This document shows positions 9,271 to 18,429 of a DNA stretch of 64,000 nt, piece by piece; the stretch's first letter is position 1, and each line of letters opens with the position of its first letter. The DNA is from an uncultured Muribaculaceae bacterium (lineage in GTDB: Bacteria > Bacteroidota > Bacteroidia > Bacteroidales > Muribaculaceae). Both the position numbers and the translations under genes were made by a program. The notes under the pieces are model-generated. The model was not told the origin of the DNA and did not search any database. It was given only the letters and a program-made list of their open reading frames with translations. Where the stretch lies: contig CANQQE010000001.1 in the NCBI GenBank assembly GCA_947625935.1, positions 1 through 64,000 of the forward strand. The letters are read 5' to 3'.

Positions 9271-10941
9271 TTATGATTGGGTTATGTTTGAAAGTAGAGA
9301 TTTGGCGGCTGCTTTGGCCGTTTCATCGACATTAGAACCACTGAGCATTATAGCGAGCTCGTCAATGCGTTCGTTTGAATCAAGCTCCTTGATGCGTGTG
9401 AATGTCGAGTGTTCATCATCTTCTTTATAGACTTTGAAGTGAGAAATTCCTTTAGAGGCGACCTGGGGCAAATGGGTTATAGCGATAACTTGAATGTTGC
9501 CTGCTATTTCCTGCATCATAAGCCCCATGCGGTTGGCCACATCGCCCGAAACGCCTGTGTCAACCTCATCGAAGATGATAGACGGTAGCCGCATTTTGGA
9601 CGCTACAAGCGATTTAATCGATAGCATCAATCGGGATATTTCGCCGCCCGATGCGGTTGAGCCGACAGGCATCGGTGTCTGGTTTTTGTTGAATGCGAAT
9701 AGAAATTCGACATGGTCGATTCCGGTCGATGTCATTTCCCGAGGGGAGACCTTTATGTCGCAGACAAGATTTTTCATCCCTAATGGAAGTGCTTTGTCGC
9801 GGAGTTCATTGGCAAAACGACGGGCTTCTTCCATGCGCCGGTCAGATATCAGCCCGGCTGTTTCCATGGCGTGGGCCTGCGCTTTTTTTGCTTCTCGTTC
9901 AAGCTCTCTTAGTTTTTCATCGCCATTGTCTATATTGTCGAGTTTGGATTCCAGTCTGTCTCTGATCTCAATCAGTTGGGCGACGCTGTCTACATGATGG
10001 CGGCGTTGCAGCGAATATATCTCGTTCAACCGTTCCTCTACTTCTTCAAGTTGCTCGGGATCGGCTGAGAGGGAGTTGTCATAGTCGGAATATGTGTCGG
10101 CAATATCTTTCAGTTCGATTTTGACCGATTCAAGGCGTTCGGCAAGTGAATCGGCCTCCTCTATGGTTCCTATCAGTTCCTGCGCAGCATCGATGGCCCG
10201 ATTGATTAGGGATAGCGCATCGGGGTTGCCCGAAGATAATGCCTCGGTCACTTCGTTCAGGTTATCCTTGATTTCTGTCACGTTGGTCAGCACCTCGCGT
10301 TCGCGTTCGAGAGTTTCCTGCTCGTCGGGAAGCAATTGCAATTCTTCTAATTGCTTGAGTTGGTAACGGGTAAATTCCTCATCATCTTTTGCTGTTTCGA
10401 TCTCCCGCCGTAATTTCCTGAATCGAGCCACAGCGGTTCTAAATGCTGAGTAGCGTCTTTCAAATTCGGCCAGAAGCTCTCCGTTCCCGGCGAGCGAGTC
10501 GATGATTTTCATCTGATATTCGGGAGTCGCAAGCAGCAGGTTTTGATGCTGGGAATGGAGATCTACGAGCTGCATGGCCACCTCTCTCAGTGCGGCCACG
10601 GTCACGGGCGAGTCATTGATAAACGCTCTTGACCGACCGTTAGGGGCAATCTCTCTGCGCAATATGCACTGGCTGTCGTCCCAGTCAATATCGTTTTCAT
10701 TACATATGCGTTTAAGCTCAGTGTCGTTGTTTAGAGTGAATACCGCCTCTATGACCGATTTGAGACTTTTGTCGCGCATCATCTTGGAATCGGCTCTTTC
10801 ACCAAGCAGCAATGAGAGTGCGCCGAGCATTATTGATTTCCCGGCACCGGTTTCGCCGGTTATGATGTTGAACCCGCTGTGAAACGATATTTCAATCTCG
10901 TCAATCAGCGCATAGTTTTTTATATGAAGCGATTGAATCAT
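9271..10941 (-). CDS. recN: DNA repair protein RecN
   Basis: SMC-like ATPase of 556 residues acting in double-strand break repair. The Walker A motif GETGAGKS lies near residue 32. A long coiled coil (about 150-370, rich in E, R and L) follows, then the ABC signature region ASGGEISRLMLSIK and the Walker B stretch IIFDEVDTGVSG, followed by the ITHLPQVA switch motif. The length is typical of RecN. It sits seven bases after the DUF4835 gene and seven before rlmB, in the conserved Bacteroidota order coaBC-DUF4835-recN. Confidence 0.95.
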   Translation of the reverse strand: MIQSLHIKNYALIDEIEISFHSGFNIITGETGAGKSIMLGALSLLLGERADSKMMRDKSLKSVIEAVFTLNNDTELKRICNENDIDWDDSQCILRREIAPNGRSRAFINDSPVTVAALREVAMQLVDLHSQHQNLLLATPEYQMKIIDSLAGNGELLAEFERRYSAFRTAVARFRKLRREIETAKDDEEFTRYQLKQLEELQLLPDEQETLEREREVLTNVTEIKDNLNEVTEALSSGNPDALSLINRAIDAAQELIGTIEEADSLAERLESVKIELKDIADTYSDYDNSLSADPEQLEEVEERLNEIYSLQRRHHVDSVAQLIEIRDRLESKLDNIDNGDEKLRELEREAKKAQAHAMETAGLISDRRMEEARRFANELRDKALPLGMKNLVCDIKVSPREMTSTGIDHVEFLFAFNKNQTPMPVGSTASGGEISRLMLSIKSLVASKMRLPSIIFDEVDTGVSGDVANRMGLMMQEIAGNIQVIAITHLPQVASKGISHFKVYKEDDEHSTFTRIKELDSNERIDELAIMLSGSNVDETAKAAAKSLLSNITQS

Positions 10942-10948
10942 CGTGAAG

Positions 10949-11872
10949 TTATTTGTTGGTACCGTTTTTTATTTTTGTGATTCGATCGAGGTCGGTAGGG
11001 TAGATGGGCGAAAGTATCTCAACGGCTTTCTCGCGTTCGGTCTGGCTGCCTTTGGTGTAGATGTTGACCAATTCATCAAATTTGGCATCGCGGAACATAG
11101 ACAGAGCCACCGACATCGGAGCCACGTTGTAGACTTTTTGGATATTCTCAAGGGTAGAGGTTATCTTGGCTCTGCCTTTATCGGGGCTTAGTGCCATCTC
11201 GTCGAGACCTTCCCTGTGGTACTCGTAGGTCAAATCGCGGATTATCGAAGTCGCCGGCTCAATGTACGAGCCGAGCACAGAGCTACGGTTTTTTGAATCT
11301 TCAAATGCTTTCCAGCCGATTTCTCCCGAAGATTGCGCAAGTTGAACTATGTTTTGTGCGCGTTCAAAAAACTGTTCTCCTCCTTTGCGTGAAAATGAGT
11401 CGAAGTCAACCGCTAAAATCAGGTAAGCGTAAAAATTCAATATGGCGGTCAATTGGCTTTCCATCGAATTTTCTGAGAAAATCAGCGGTTCGTTTTCTTG
11501 GTAGGTGAAGTCGATTTTGGAATCTTTGAAGTTTATCAGAGTGGTTGTGTAAGAGCTGTTGTAGACTGGTCTTATTGACTGCACTTGCAGGTCGCCCTTC
11601 ATTGTGTTATCGCTGTATTCCTTTATGGTAAAGAACAGGCGGCATTCTATTTTCTCATTGGTTGCGAATTGGGCATTTGTGAATTTTGTGGTGTTCATGT
11701 AGTCGTTGATCGCCTCTTGCAGGGTCTGAAACACCTGTTTGTTTGTCGCTTGCACCTGATCGGCGTTTATTTCCACCTTGCAGTTAAGTTCCTGGGCTTC
11801 GCACGCTAATGAGCTTATGGCGGTTATTACTGATAAAACCGCGGTTTTTATGGAGAGCGGGAGTAATTTCAT
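10949..11872 (-). CDS. porD: DUF4835 family periplasmic protein (PorD-type, T9SS-associated)
   Basis: Secreted protein of 307 residues with a signal peptide that ends near CEAQELNCKV; ELNCKVEIN is the characteristic mature start of the DUF4835 family. The rest is a mixed alpha/beta protein without catalytic motifs that I can recognise. The family lies between coaBC and recN across Bacteroidota and has been linked by name to type IX secretion (PorD); that link comes from my knowledge of the family, not from this sequence. Its start overlaps the end of coaBC by four bases. Two T9SS-type cargo proteins elsewhere in this window fit the idea. Confidence 0.75.
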   Translation of the reverse strand: MKLLPLSIKTAVLSVITAISSLACEAQELNCKVEINADQVQATNKQVFQTLQEAINDYMNTTKFTNAQFATNEKIECRLFFTIKEYSDNTMKGDLQVQSIRPVYNSSYTTTLINFKDSKIDFTYQENEPLIFSENSMESQLTAILNFYAYLILAVDFDSFSRKGGEQFFERAQNIVQLAQSSGEIGWKAFEDSKNRSSVLGSYIEPATSIIRDLTYEYHREGLDEMALSPDKGRAKITSTLENIQKVYNVAPMSVALSMFRDAKFDELVNIYTKGSQTEREKAVEILSPIYPTDLDRITKIKNGTNK

Positions 11873-13065
11873 CTTGATATAATGGTGTCGATAATGTCAG
11901 TGGCCACTTCCCGTTTTGATTTTAGGGGGAAACAGCGTTTATTACCATTAACGTCAAAAATGGATATTTTATTAGTGTCGGTGCCAAATCCTGCGCCTGA
12001 ATCACGTAGCGAATTTAACACTATGTAGTCGAGATTCTTCCGCTTTAGCTTGTCAATGGCGTTAAAATCCTCATTATCTGTTTCCAACGCAAATCCCATA
12101 AGCAGTTGACCGGGCTTCTTTTGGGCTCCCAGAGATGCGGCTATGTCAGGGTTCTTCGTGAGTTTTATAACAGGGATTTCCTCTTTCTCTCGTTTTATCT
12201 TATGATTGACATATTCTGTCGGAGTATAGTCGGCCACTGCGGCGCACATTATTCCGATGTCGGATTTTGGGAACAGTTTCTGGCATTCCGCAAGCATCTC
12301 ACGGGCCGACTCTACTTTGATTACCTTGACATTGTCAGATGTCGGCTTTATGTTTACCTGTCCGCTGACAATGGTGACGTCTGCTCCGCGTGTGGCGGCT
12401 TCGTCAGCTATGGCGTAACCCATTTTGCCGGTTGAATAATTGCCGATGAATCTGACCGGGTCGATTTTCTCGTATGTCGGGCCGGCTGTTATGAGCATTT
12501 TTTTCCCAGCGAGGTCTTCTCGGCGAGAAAAGTAGTCATTAATCGTGTTGAATATCTCGTCAGGCTCAGCCATGCGTCCTTTGCCGACGAGGTGGCTTGC
12601 AAGCTCACCCACCGCCGGATCGATTATTCGATTACCGTAGCTGCGAAGCATCTCTATGTTTCGAGTGGTTGACGGGTGCGCCATCATGTCGAGATCCATG
12701 GCCGGAGCGATAAAGACCGGTGCTTTGCTTGACAGATACGACGTGATGAGCATATTGTCGGCAACACCGTTGGCCATTTTCGCAATCGACGACGCCGTAG
12801 CCGGAGCTATCACCATAACGTCGGCCCACAAGCCTAAATCGACATGGCTGTGCCATTCGCCGGTGTTGGCTGTGAAAAACTCGCTAACCACAGGTTTGCC
12901 GGTCAACGCCGACATAGTCACCGGCGTTATGAACTCTTTTGCCGCCGGGGTCATTATCACTTGCACTTCGGCTCCGGCTTTGACGAACAGTCTGACCAGT
13001 GATGCGGTTTTATAAGCCGCTATGCCTCCGCAGATGCCAAGAACGATATGCTTACCTTTAATCAT
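11869..13065 (-). CDS. coaBC: bifunctional phosphopantothenoylcysteine decarboxylase / phosphopantothenate-cysteine ligase
   Basis: Coenzyme A biosynthesis enzyme of 398 residues. The N-terminal flavoprotein decarboxylase domain (CoaC, about 1-185) shows GICGGIAAYK, the substrate His in SHVDLGLWAD and the ATASSIAK loop. The C-terminal ligase domain (CoaB) begins near KKMLITAGPTYEKIDPVRFI and carries ALETDNEDFNA and the conserved KRKNLDYIVLN. The decarboxylase motif is APAMDLDMM rather than the PAMN-MMW of E. coli, and the Cys of the usual ACG-GPGRM loop is absent (ASHLVGKGRM). From memory these are usual in Bacteroidota. It sits ten bases downstream of the exonuclease gene. Confidence 0.94.
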   Translation of the reverse strand: MIKGKHIVLGICGGIAAYKTASLVRLFVKAGAEVQVIMTPAAKEFITPVTMSALTGKPVVSEFFTANTGEWHSHVDLGLWADVMVIAPATASSIAKMANGVADNMLITSYLSSKAPVFIAPAMDLDMMAHPSTTRNIEMLRSYGNRIIDPAVGELASHLVGKGRMAEPDEIFNTINDYFSRREDLAGKKMLITAGPTYEKIDPVRFIGNYSTGKMGYAIADEAATRGADVTIVSGQVNIKPTSDNVKVIKVESAREMLAECQKLFPKSDIGIMCAAVADYTPTEYVNHKIKREKEEIPVIKLTKNPDIAASLGAQKKPGQLLMGFALETDNEDFNAIDKLKRKNLDYIVLNSLRDSGAGFGTDTNKISIFDVNGNKRCFPLKSKREVATDIIDTIISR

Positions 13066-13075
13066 CGGATAATTA

Positions 13076-13840
13076 TCAGTGACAGCGCATTTTTATGCGC
13101 GTGAATACATCTTTGGTGTTTTGAGGAAAATCGCCGCCGAGAATCCAGCTAAAATAACCCGGGTCACGCCGAAGCACATCCTCGGCAAGTTTCCCTTTGT
13201 ATTTTCCGAAGTTTATCACCTCCTTGCCTTCATCGTTATAAATCAGTCGTCCCATCAAATCGACATTGCGGTTTTGGGAGGAATATATTGAAAGCTGTTC
13301 TACATCGGTCGGCAAATCTGAATATCTTTCGAGTTGAGCTTCAAGCACCTCTAATGTCGCCATTGTGTCGGCAATAGCCGAGTGGGCGTTTTCGAGGTCT
13401 TTGTCGCAATAGAAGCGGTAGGCGGCCACGAGAGTGCGTTGCTCTTTTTTGTGAAAAATTGTCTGAACGTCGATAAACCGATGTTTTGTGAAGTCAAAAT
13501 ACACACCGGCGCGGCTGAACTCCTCTGATAACATCGGGAGGTCAAACTTGTTGGAATTAAATCCTGCGATGTCGCAACCGGTGAAAAACTGGGCTATTTC
13601 CTTGGCCATCTCTTTGAACGTGCGACAATTGGCGACATCCTCATTTGTGATTCCATGAATTTCTGTCGCTTCTGCCGGAATTTTGATGCCCGGATTTACG
13701 CGTCGTGTGTCTTTTATCGGGTCTTTGCCGTCAGGCAACACTTTGACCATTGAAATTTCGACAATACGATCCTGGGTAACATTGGTCCCGGTTGTCTCAA
13801 GATCAAAAAAAACTATTGGACGTTTGAGTTGTAAACGCAT
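13076..13840 (-). CDS. DnaQ-like 3'-5' exonuclease with C-terminal DUF3820-like domain
   Basis: DEDDh exonuclease of 254 residues, related to the epsilon proofreading subunit of DNA polymerase III. Exo I is FFDLETTG, Exo II GFNSNKFDLPML, and Exo III HSAIADTMATLEVL, so all catalytic Asp/Glu and the His are present. From about residue 205 a second domain with FGKYKGK and a W-I-L-G-DF segment matches the DUF3820 type often fused to such nucleases. It lies 16 bases downstream of dnaN and is probably cotranscribed with it, which fits a role in replication or repair. Whether it is the replicative proofreader cannot be told from sequence. Confidence 0.88.
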   Translation of the reverse strand: MRLQLKRPIVFFDLETTGTNVTQDRIVEISMVKVLPDGKDPIKDTRRVNPGIKIPAEATEIHGITNEDVANCRTFKEMAKEIAQFFTGCDIAGFNSNKFDLPMLSEEFSRAGVYFDFTKHRFIDVQTIFHKKEQRTLVAAYRFYCDKDLENAHSAIADTMATLEVLEAQLERYSDLPTDVEQLSIYSSQNRNVDLMGRLIYNDEGKEVINFGKYKGKLAEDVLRRDPGYFSWILGGDFPQNTKDVFTRIKMRCH

Positions 13841-13856
13841 TTCGATAGTCGTTTTT

Positions 13857-14987
13857 TTAGAAATCTGTAACGTTCATCGGCATCAACAGCATAAGCAATT
13901 CGCTGTCTTCGTCGTTTTCTGAGGGGAGGAACACGCACGGACGGCTCGGATCGGCGAGCTTGACCACAAGTTCCGTAGTTGAGATAGTGTTGCAGATTTC
14001 AATAAGATATGGTGCGCTTAACCCTACGACCAGTTCATGTCCAGCATAGTCGCAGCTTAGTTCTTCGCGTGCCACGGTGCAGACGTTGTTGTCCTGGGCT
14101 TTCATCAAAATCTTGTCGGGAGTAAGCTTAAACTTGATCAGACCGTTGCCCGCTTGAACGAAGATGCCCACGCGGCGCACGGCGTTGACAAAAAGCTGGC
14201 GGTCGATTGTGAGCGTGCATGGATTATTGGTGGGGATTACCCTGTTGTAGTCGGGGAAGTTGCCCTTGATGAAACGGCAATTGAATGTGTAGGCGTCAGA
14301 TTCGAAAGTTGCGCTCTTGGGGTCGATTGTGACCTTGATTCCCTCCTCTTTGGCGAATACTGATTTGAGGATATTAGCCGGTTTGACGGGGAGAATGAAT
14401 GAACCCTCCACTCCCGGTTGCGACAATGAGTTGCGGTATTTCACCAACTTGCGGGTATCGGTCGCTACGAATGTGATATTGTCGGTCTTTATATCCCACA
14501 GTATACCCATCATCTGCGGACGCAGTTCGTCGGAGCTGACGGCAAAAAGGGTGTTGTCGATACCTTTGATAATCTGTTCTGACGGACAAGTGAATTTCAG
14601 GCAATCATCGTCGGTGTCTTCTGTTTTGGAACTTGGGTATTCGATACCATTGATGGCTATCAAGCTATAGTTACCACCGGGATATGTTATTTCGACTGCG
14701 AGAGTTTCATCATTGATTTCAAAAGTAATGCCCTGGTCGGGAATTTCACGCAGCAGGTCGACCATGCGACGCGCGTCGATGCAAAATTGTCCGTTCCCTT
14801 CGGCCTCGGTGACAAGTACGCGCGCCGTCAACGTGTTTTCCATGTCAGAGGCGGTGATCGTCAACATACTCCCGTCGAGGTTAAACAGGAAATTGTTTAG
14901 GATTGCAAGGGCATTTTTTGAGTTAATCACCTTGCTGACAGCCGACACATAGCTGTAGAGTGTCTTACTGGGAACGTTAAATTTCAT
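13857..14987 (-). CDS. dnaN: DNA polymerase III beta subunit (sliding clamp)
   Basis: Processivity clamp of 376 residues, the normal length, with the three-fold repeated clamp fold and the C-terminal LMLLMPMNV strand that forms part of the protein-binding pocket. N-terminal MKFNVPSKTLYSYVSAVSKVI is typical for Bacteroidota DnaN. It leads the operon dnaN-exonuclease-coaBC-porD-recN-rlmB and has a -7 element about 90 bases upstream. dnaA is not next to it, which is usual in this phylum. Confidence 0.96.
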   Translation of the reverse strand: MKFNVPSKTLYSYVSAVSKVINSKNALAILNNFLFNLDGSMLTITASDMENTLTARVLVTEAEGNGQFCIDARRMVDLLREIPDQGITFEINDETLAVEITYPGGNYSLIAINGIEYPSSKTEDTDDDCLKFTCPSEQIIKGIDNTLFAVSSDELRPQMMGILWDIKTDNITFVATDTRKLVKYRNSLSQPGVEGSFILPVKPANILKSVFAKEEGIKVTIDPKSATFESDAYTFNCRFIKGNFPDYNRVIPTNNPCTLTIDRQLFVNAVRRVGIFVQAGNGLIKFKLTPDKILMKAQDNNVCTVAREELSCDYAGHELVVGLSAPYLIEICNTISTTELVVKLADPSRPCVFLPSENDEDSELLMLLMPMNVTDF

Positions 14988-15072
14988 ATCGTTAAGGTTT
15001 TGTTTTGTTATCGCTAATGGTTAAATCGCGCAGACGCTGCCGTCAATGGGTGCATCTTAGCGAAATTAATTA

Positions 15073-15080
15073 CAAATATA
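15073..15080 (-). promoter_or_regulatory. candidate -7 element for the dnaN operon
   Basis: CAAATATA on the plus strand reads TATATTTG on the minus strand, a full match to the Bacteroidota -7 consensus TAnnTTTG. No clear TTTG lies 19-21 bases further upstream, so this is a partial promoter call. Confidence 0.4.
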
Positions 15081-15157
15081 ATCAAAAAATTCGGATATCC
15101 GATACCATTAACTCATATAGTTTTTGCTGAATGGTGCGGGAATAATCTTCGGCGGGG

Positions 15158-17128
15158 CTATTTCTTTAGTTCGTCGAGTTCCATTGAGGCGAGTTCCCAC
15201 AGGCTCATGGCGTTTTCCAACTTTTTGGACGCATCTTGATGGCGCGTGAATATTTCATTGCCGGTCTCCCCGTTAGCTATGGATTGCTCGATGTCAGCCA
15301 GCTCTTGTTCAAGGCGGGATACCTCTGCCTCGGCCTCCGAGACTTTTTTCTCCGCACGACGTATGATTTTGTCACGCTCGCGTTGCTCGGCGTAGCTAAG
15401 ACGGGGTTTCGGTTGCGCCGGAATGTTTTTAGACTCTTTGACGGCTAATGGTGCGGGTTGTGCCGGTTTGTTATCTTTGACCGGGGTGGGGGATTTGCTT
15501 AACTCAAGTTCTGCGAGCGATGCTAATTTTTTCTTTTCGAGAAATTCGTATATACCCCCGAGACATTCTTTAACTTTGCCACCACCAAATTCATAGACTT
15601 TTTCAACAAGTCCGTCGAGAAACTCGCGATCGTGAGAGACGACTATCACTGTGCCGTTGAAATCTTTGATTGCCTGTTTCAAAATATCTTTAGTCTTCAT
15701 GTCGAGATGGTTGGTCGGCTCGTCCAGAATCAAAAGATTGACAGGCTCCAATAGTAGTTTGATCATGGCGAGACGGGTCTTTTCACCACCCGACAACACT
15801 TTTACTTTTTTGTCTGAGGCTTCGCCCCCGAACATGAACGCACCAAGGATATCGCGTATTTTGGTGCGTATATCGCCCACGGCAACGCGGTCTATAGTGT
15901 CGAATACCGTAATGTCGCCATCGAGCATTTGCGCTTGATTCTGGGCGAAATATCCGATTTTCACGTTGTGGCCTACCTTTAGTGTGCCGGTATACGGAAT
16001 TTCGTTCATGATACATTTGACGAGAGTGGATTTTCCCTCGCCGTTTTTGCCTACAAACGCCACTTTCTCGCCTCGTTTGATGGTGAATGTCGCGTGGTCG
16101 AATACCTGATGGTCGCCATATCGTTTCCCTACGTTATCAAGTATGAGCGGATAATCGCCGGAGCGAGGGGCGGGAGGGAAACGTAGATTAAGGCGTGAGG
16201 TATCGACCTCATCGACTTCAATCCGTTCAATCTTTGCGAGTTGCTTGATGCGGCTCTGCACCTGTACGGCTTTAGTGGCCTTATATCTGAAACGCTCGAT
16301 GAAATCTTCGGTTTCCTGAATCTGTTTCTGTTGATTCAGATAGGCTCTCATTTGCTGCTCGATGCGCTCCTGGTGCAGCACAACATATTTTGAGTAGTTC
16401 ACCGAGTAGTCATAGATTTTTCCCATGGAAATTTCTATGGTGCGGTTGGTGACGTTGTCGATGAACGCGCGGTCGTGCGATACGAGCACAACCGCATTGG
16501 CTTTCGTTATCAGAAAACTCTCGAGCCACTGAATCGACTCTATGTCGAGGTGGTTTGTAGGCTCGTCGAGCAATAGCACATCGGGATGCCTTAGCAGAAG
16601 TTTGGCGAGTTCAATTCGCATTCGCCACCCACCGCTGAATTCGGCTGTGGGCCTATTAAAATCAGAACGGTTGAAGCCGAGTCCCAACAAAGTTTTCTCC
16701 ATTTCGGCCTCGCGGTTTTCGCTTTCTTCCATAGCGAGATGCTCGGTCAGGGTGGTCAGACGGTCAATCAGCCTCTGATAATCATCACTTTCATAGTCGG
16801 TGCGTTCAATGAGCGATGCGTTAATCTCGTCAATTTGTTCATGCATCCTGTCTATATGAGAAAACGCCTGTCTGACTTCCTCAGCCACCGTACGCTCGTC
16901 GTTCAGTTCCATTTGCTGTGGCAGGTAGGCGATGGTGGTGTCATTAGGCACGGCCACACTTCCGCTCGTCGGTTTTTGAAGGCCGGCGATTATTTTGAGC
17001 ATTGTCGATTTGCCTGCGCCGTTTTTGCCGACGAGTGCTATCTTGTCTTTCTTGTTGATGACGTAGTTGATGTTGTCAAAAAGAGATTTGGCGCTAAATT
17101 CAACCGATAGGTTTTGTATGGAAATCAT
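15158..17128 (-). CDS. ABC-F family ATP-binding protein
   Basis: Protein of 656 residues with two ABC ATPase domains and no membrane segments, as in ABC-F translation factors (Uup, YheS, EttA group). The first domain has Walker A GKNGAGKST, signature FSGGWRMRIEL and Walker B LLLDEPTNHLD. The second has GKNGEGKST, LSGGEKTRLAM and LLILDEPTNHLD. Between them lies the charged inter-domain linker (about 235-315) that reaches the ribosomal tRNA sites, and the C terminus (about 570-656) is a coiled coil rich in A, E and R. A role in ribosome rescue or antibiotic protection is possible, but the subtype cannot be fixed by eye. It has its own candidate promoter upstream. Confidence 0.9.
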   Translation of the reverse strand: MISIQNLSVEFSAKSLFDNINYVINKKDKIALVGKNGAGKSTMLKIIAGLQKPTSGSVAVPNDTTIAYLPQQMELNDERTVAEEVRQAFSHIDRMHEQIDEINASLIERTDYESDDYQRLIDRLTTLTEHLAMEESENREAEMEKTLLGLGFNRSDFNRPTAEFSGGWRMRIELAKLLLRHPDVLLLDEPTNHLDIESIQWLESFLITKANAVVLVSHDRAFIDNVTNRTIEISMGKIYDYSVNYSKYVVLHQERIEQQMRAYLNQQKQIQETEDFIERFRYKATKAVQVQSRIKQLAKIERIEVDEVDTSRLNLRFPPAPRSGDYPLILDNVGKRYGDHQVFDHATFTIKRGEKVAFVGKNGEGKSTLVKCIMNEIPYTGTLKVGHNVKIGYFAQNQAQMLDGDITVFDTIDRVAVGDIRTKIRDILGAFMFGGEASDKKVKVLSGGEKTRLAMIKLLLEPVNLLILDEPTNHLDMKTKDILKQAIKDFNGTVIVVSHDREFLDGLVEKVYEFGGGKVKECLGGIYEFLEKKKLASLAELELSKSPTPVKDNKPAQPAPLAVKESKNIPAQPKPRLSYAEQRERDKIIRRAEKKVSEAEAEVSRLEQELADIEQSIANGETGNEIFTRHQDASKKLENAMSLWELASMELDELKK

Positions 17129-17175
17129 TTGTTGGAATCTGCTCTTAAAGTTTGCGAACTGCTGAAAAACGGATG

Positions 17176-17183
17176 CAAAGTTA
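17176..17183 (-). promoter_or_regulatory. candidate -7 element for the ABC-F gene
   Basis: CAAAGTTA reads TAACTTTG on the minus strand, a full match to TAnnTTTG. It would place the transcript start about 40 bases before the ABC-F start codon. It overlaps the 3' end region of the upstream LuxR-type gene. No -33 TTTG is evident. Confidence 0.4.
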
Positions 17184-17191
17184 GCAACTTT

Positions 17192-17746
17192 TTACCGTTT
17201 AAGGTCACTTTCGCGTATGTAACCGTTCATCAAAGCATAAACGCCGAGACCCGAGACGCTTTTGATTCCAAGTTTAGCCGTGATATTGCGCCGGTGAGTC
17301 AAAACGGTGTTGAAGCTGATTGAGAGTGTGTCGGCAATTTCTTTGTTGATAAATCCCATGGCTACAAGTCTCAACACCTCTATCTCACGTTGTGATAAGG
17401 TAGTTGATGAGACTGATTCATCTTTTGGAACTATGAGCGCCCCAAGCTGCTCTATAAGTTCACTTTCATCGGTGGTGGAGTCAATAGATGTCATCCCTGA
17501 ATTATTGTCGCTTCCATTGATGACTGTTGTGCGCTGACGCCGGGCAATGAAAAAATCTATGTTCCTGACAAGCATATCGGCCGACACAAGGTATCTTGTC
17601 GATATGTCATCGTCGGCCGAATGATCACTTTCCGGCGATTGCGACAAATAGACGTCTGCGTTATAGAATTGTTCAAGCAGATGCTTCAATCCGATGGCTC
17701 TGGCGGTGTCATTGTCCGCTATGACAAATTTAGTCGCATTGGCCAT
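17192..17746 (-). CDS. LuxR-family HTH regulator with degenerate receiver-like N terminus
   Basis: Regulator of 184 residues. The C-terminal LuxR HTH (about 115-180) has LSQREIEVLRLVAMGF, NKEIADTLSIS and the recognition helix region NTVLTHRRNITAKLGI. The N terminus starts like a receiver (KFVIADND) but I see no phospho-acceptor Asp at the end of a third strand, so it looks like a pseudo-receiver. I start at the ATG at 17746, which overlaps the stop of the upstream hemerythrin-like gene (TGATG); a GTG directly before it is also in frame. This coupling suggests the two proteins work together. The target genes are unknown. Confidence 0.82.
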   Translation of the reverse strand: MANATKFVIADNDTARAIGLKHLLEQFYNADVYLSQSPESDHSADDDISTRYLVSADMLVRNIDFFIARRQRTTVINGSDNNSGMTSIDSTTDESELIEQLGALIVPKDESVSSTTLSQREIEVLRLVAMGFINKEIADTLSISFNTVLTHRRNITAKLGIKSVSGLGVYALMNGYIRESDLKR

Positions 17747-18423
17747 CACATTGATTCCTTAGGGTTTGACGATTCGCGATAGAGTGGAAGAAGTATGCGG
17801 TTCCTGATACGGTTGTTTTGTCTGAAATCCTTTTCAAAAGCTATGATAGCGACAATAACGGCATAACACAGATTGGGATCGTAATCACCCTGCAGGTGCA
17901 TGATCATCATGTTGCGCAAATCGTTGATTTTTTCCTCGATGGCCTCGCCGTCATCGGGAGTATGGTAGCCGCTGATGCCCGGCGTCCCATTCTCGATATT
18001 GGTGAACCAACAGTTGGTGTCGCTCTCTATGAACGCCTTTACATCTTCTTTCACCTCATCAAAAAACGCTCTCATCAGTTTGAGGTTATTGGCAGTACCG
18101 CTGTGCTGCAATAACGATGCGAAATGGCGCTCGATATTAGGCAGTTGAAATTTCAGATAAGAACAGTCTGTGAGCCTTAGATAATTGACGATCACCAAGG
18201 GGTTGATACTCCTTAGATGCTTCTCGGGGAAATACACCTCATTGGTGAACGTGTTAAGTATCATGACAAAAAATTCCGTGTCGAGTTTCTTGTCGGCGCA
18301 TATTGACTCAATTGTGCTGTCACCTGTGCCGAGAAATATTCCGAAGCGGTTGATTACAGGTATTATTGACGGTTCCTGGGCGATAATTTCGCTTAATGTA
18401 GAGGTCGGTTGTATCAGAGCCAT
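17746..18423 (-). CDS. RIC/hemerythrin-like protein lacking most metal ligands
   Basis: Protein of 225 residues with the outline of YtfE/ScdA (repair of iron centres) proteins: an N-terminal ScdA_N-like segment (about 5-55) and a four-helix hemerythrin-like part (about 70-220). By eye alignment with YtfE the Cys pair of the DYCCGG motif is replaced (FGIFLGTGD), the first-helix His becomes Cys (TDCSYLKFQLP), the HMMKEE helix becomes FIESDTN, and the last-helix HISLENN becomes NNRIRNR. Almost every di-iron ligand is therefore missing, so iron repair chemistry is unlikely. It is coupled to a LuxR-type gene and may act as a sensor or partner; that is inference. Confidence 0.7.
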   Translation of the reverse strand: MALIQPTSTLSEIIAQEPSIIPVINRFGIFLGTGDSTIESICADKKLDTEFFVMILNTFTNEVYFPEKHLRSINPLVIVNYLRLTDCSYLKFQLPNIERHFASLLQHSGTANNLKLMRAFFDEVKEDVKAFIESDTNCWFTNIENGTPGISGYHTPDDGEAIEEKINDLRNMMIMHLQGDYDPNLCYAVIVAIIAFEKDFRQNNRIRNRILLPLYRESSNPKESM

Positions 18424-18429
18424 TGCAAT

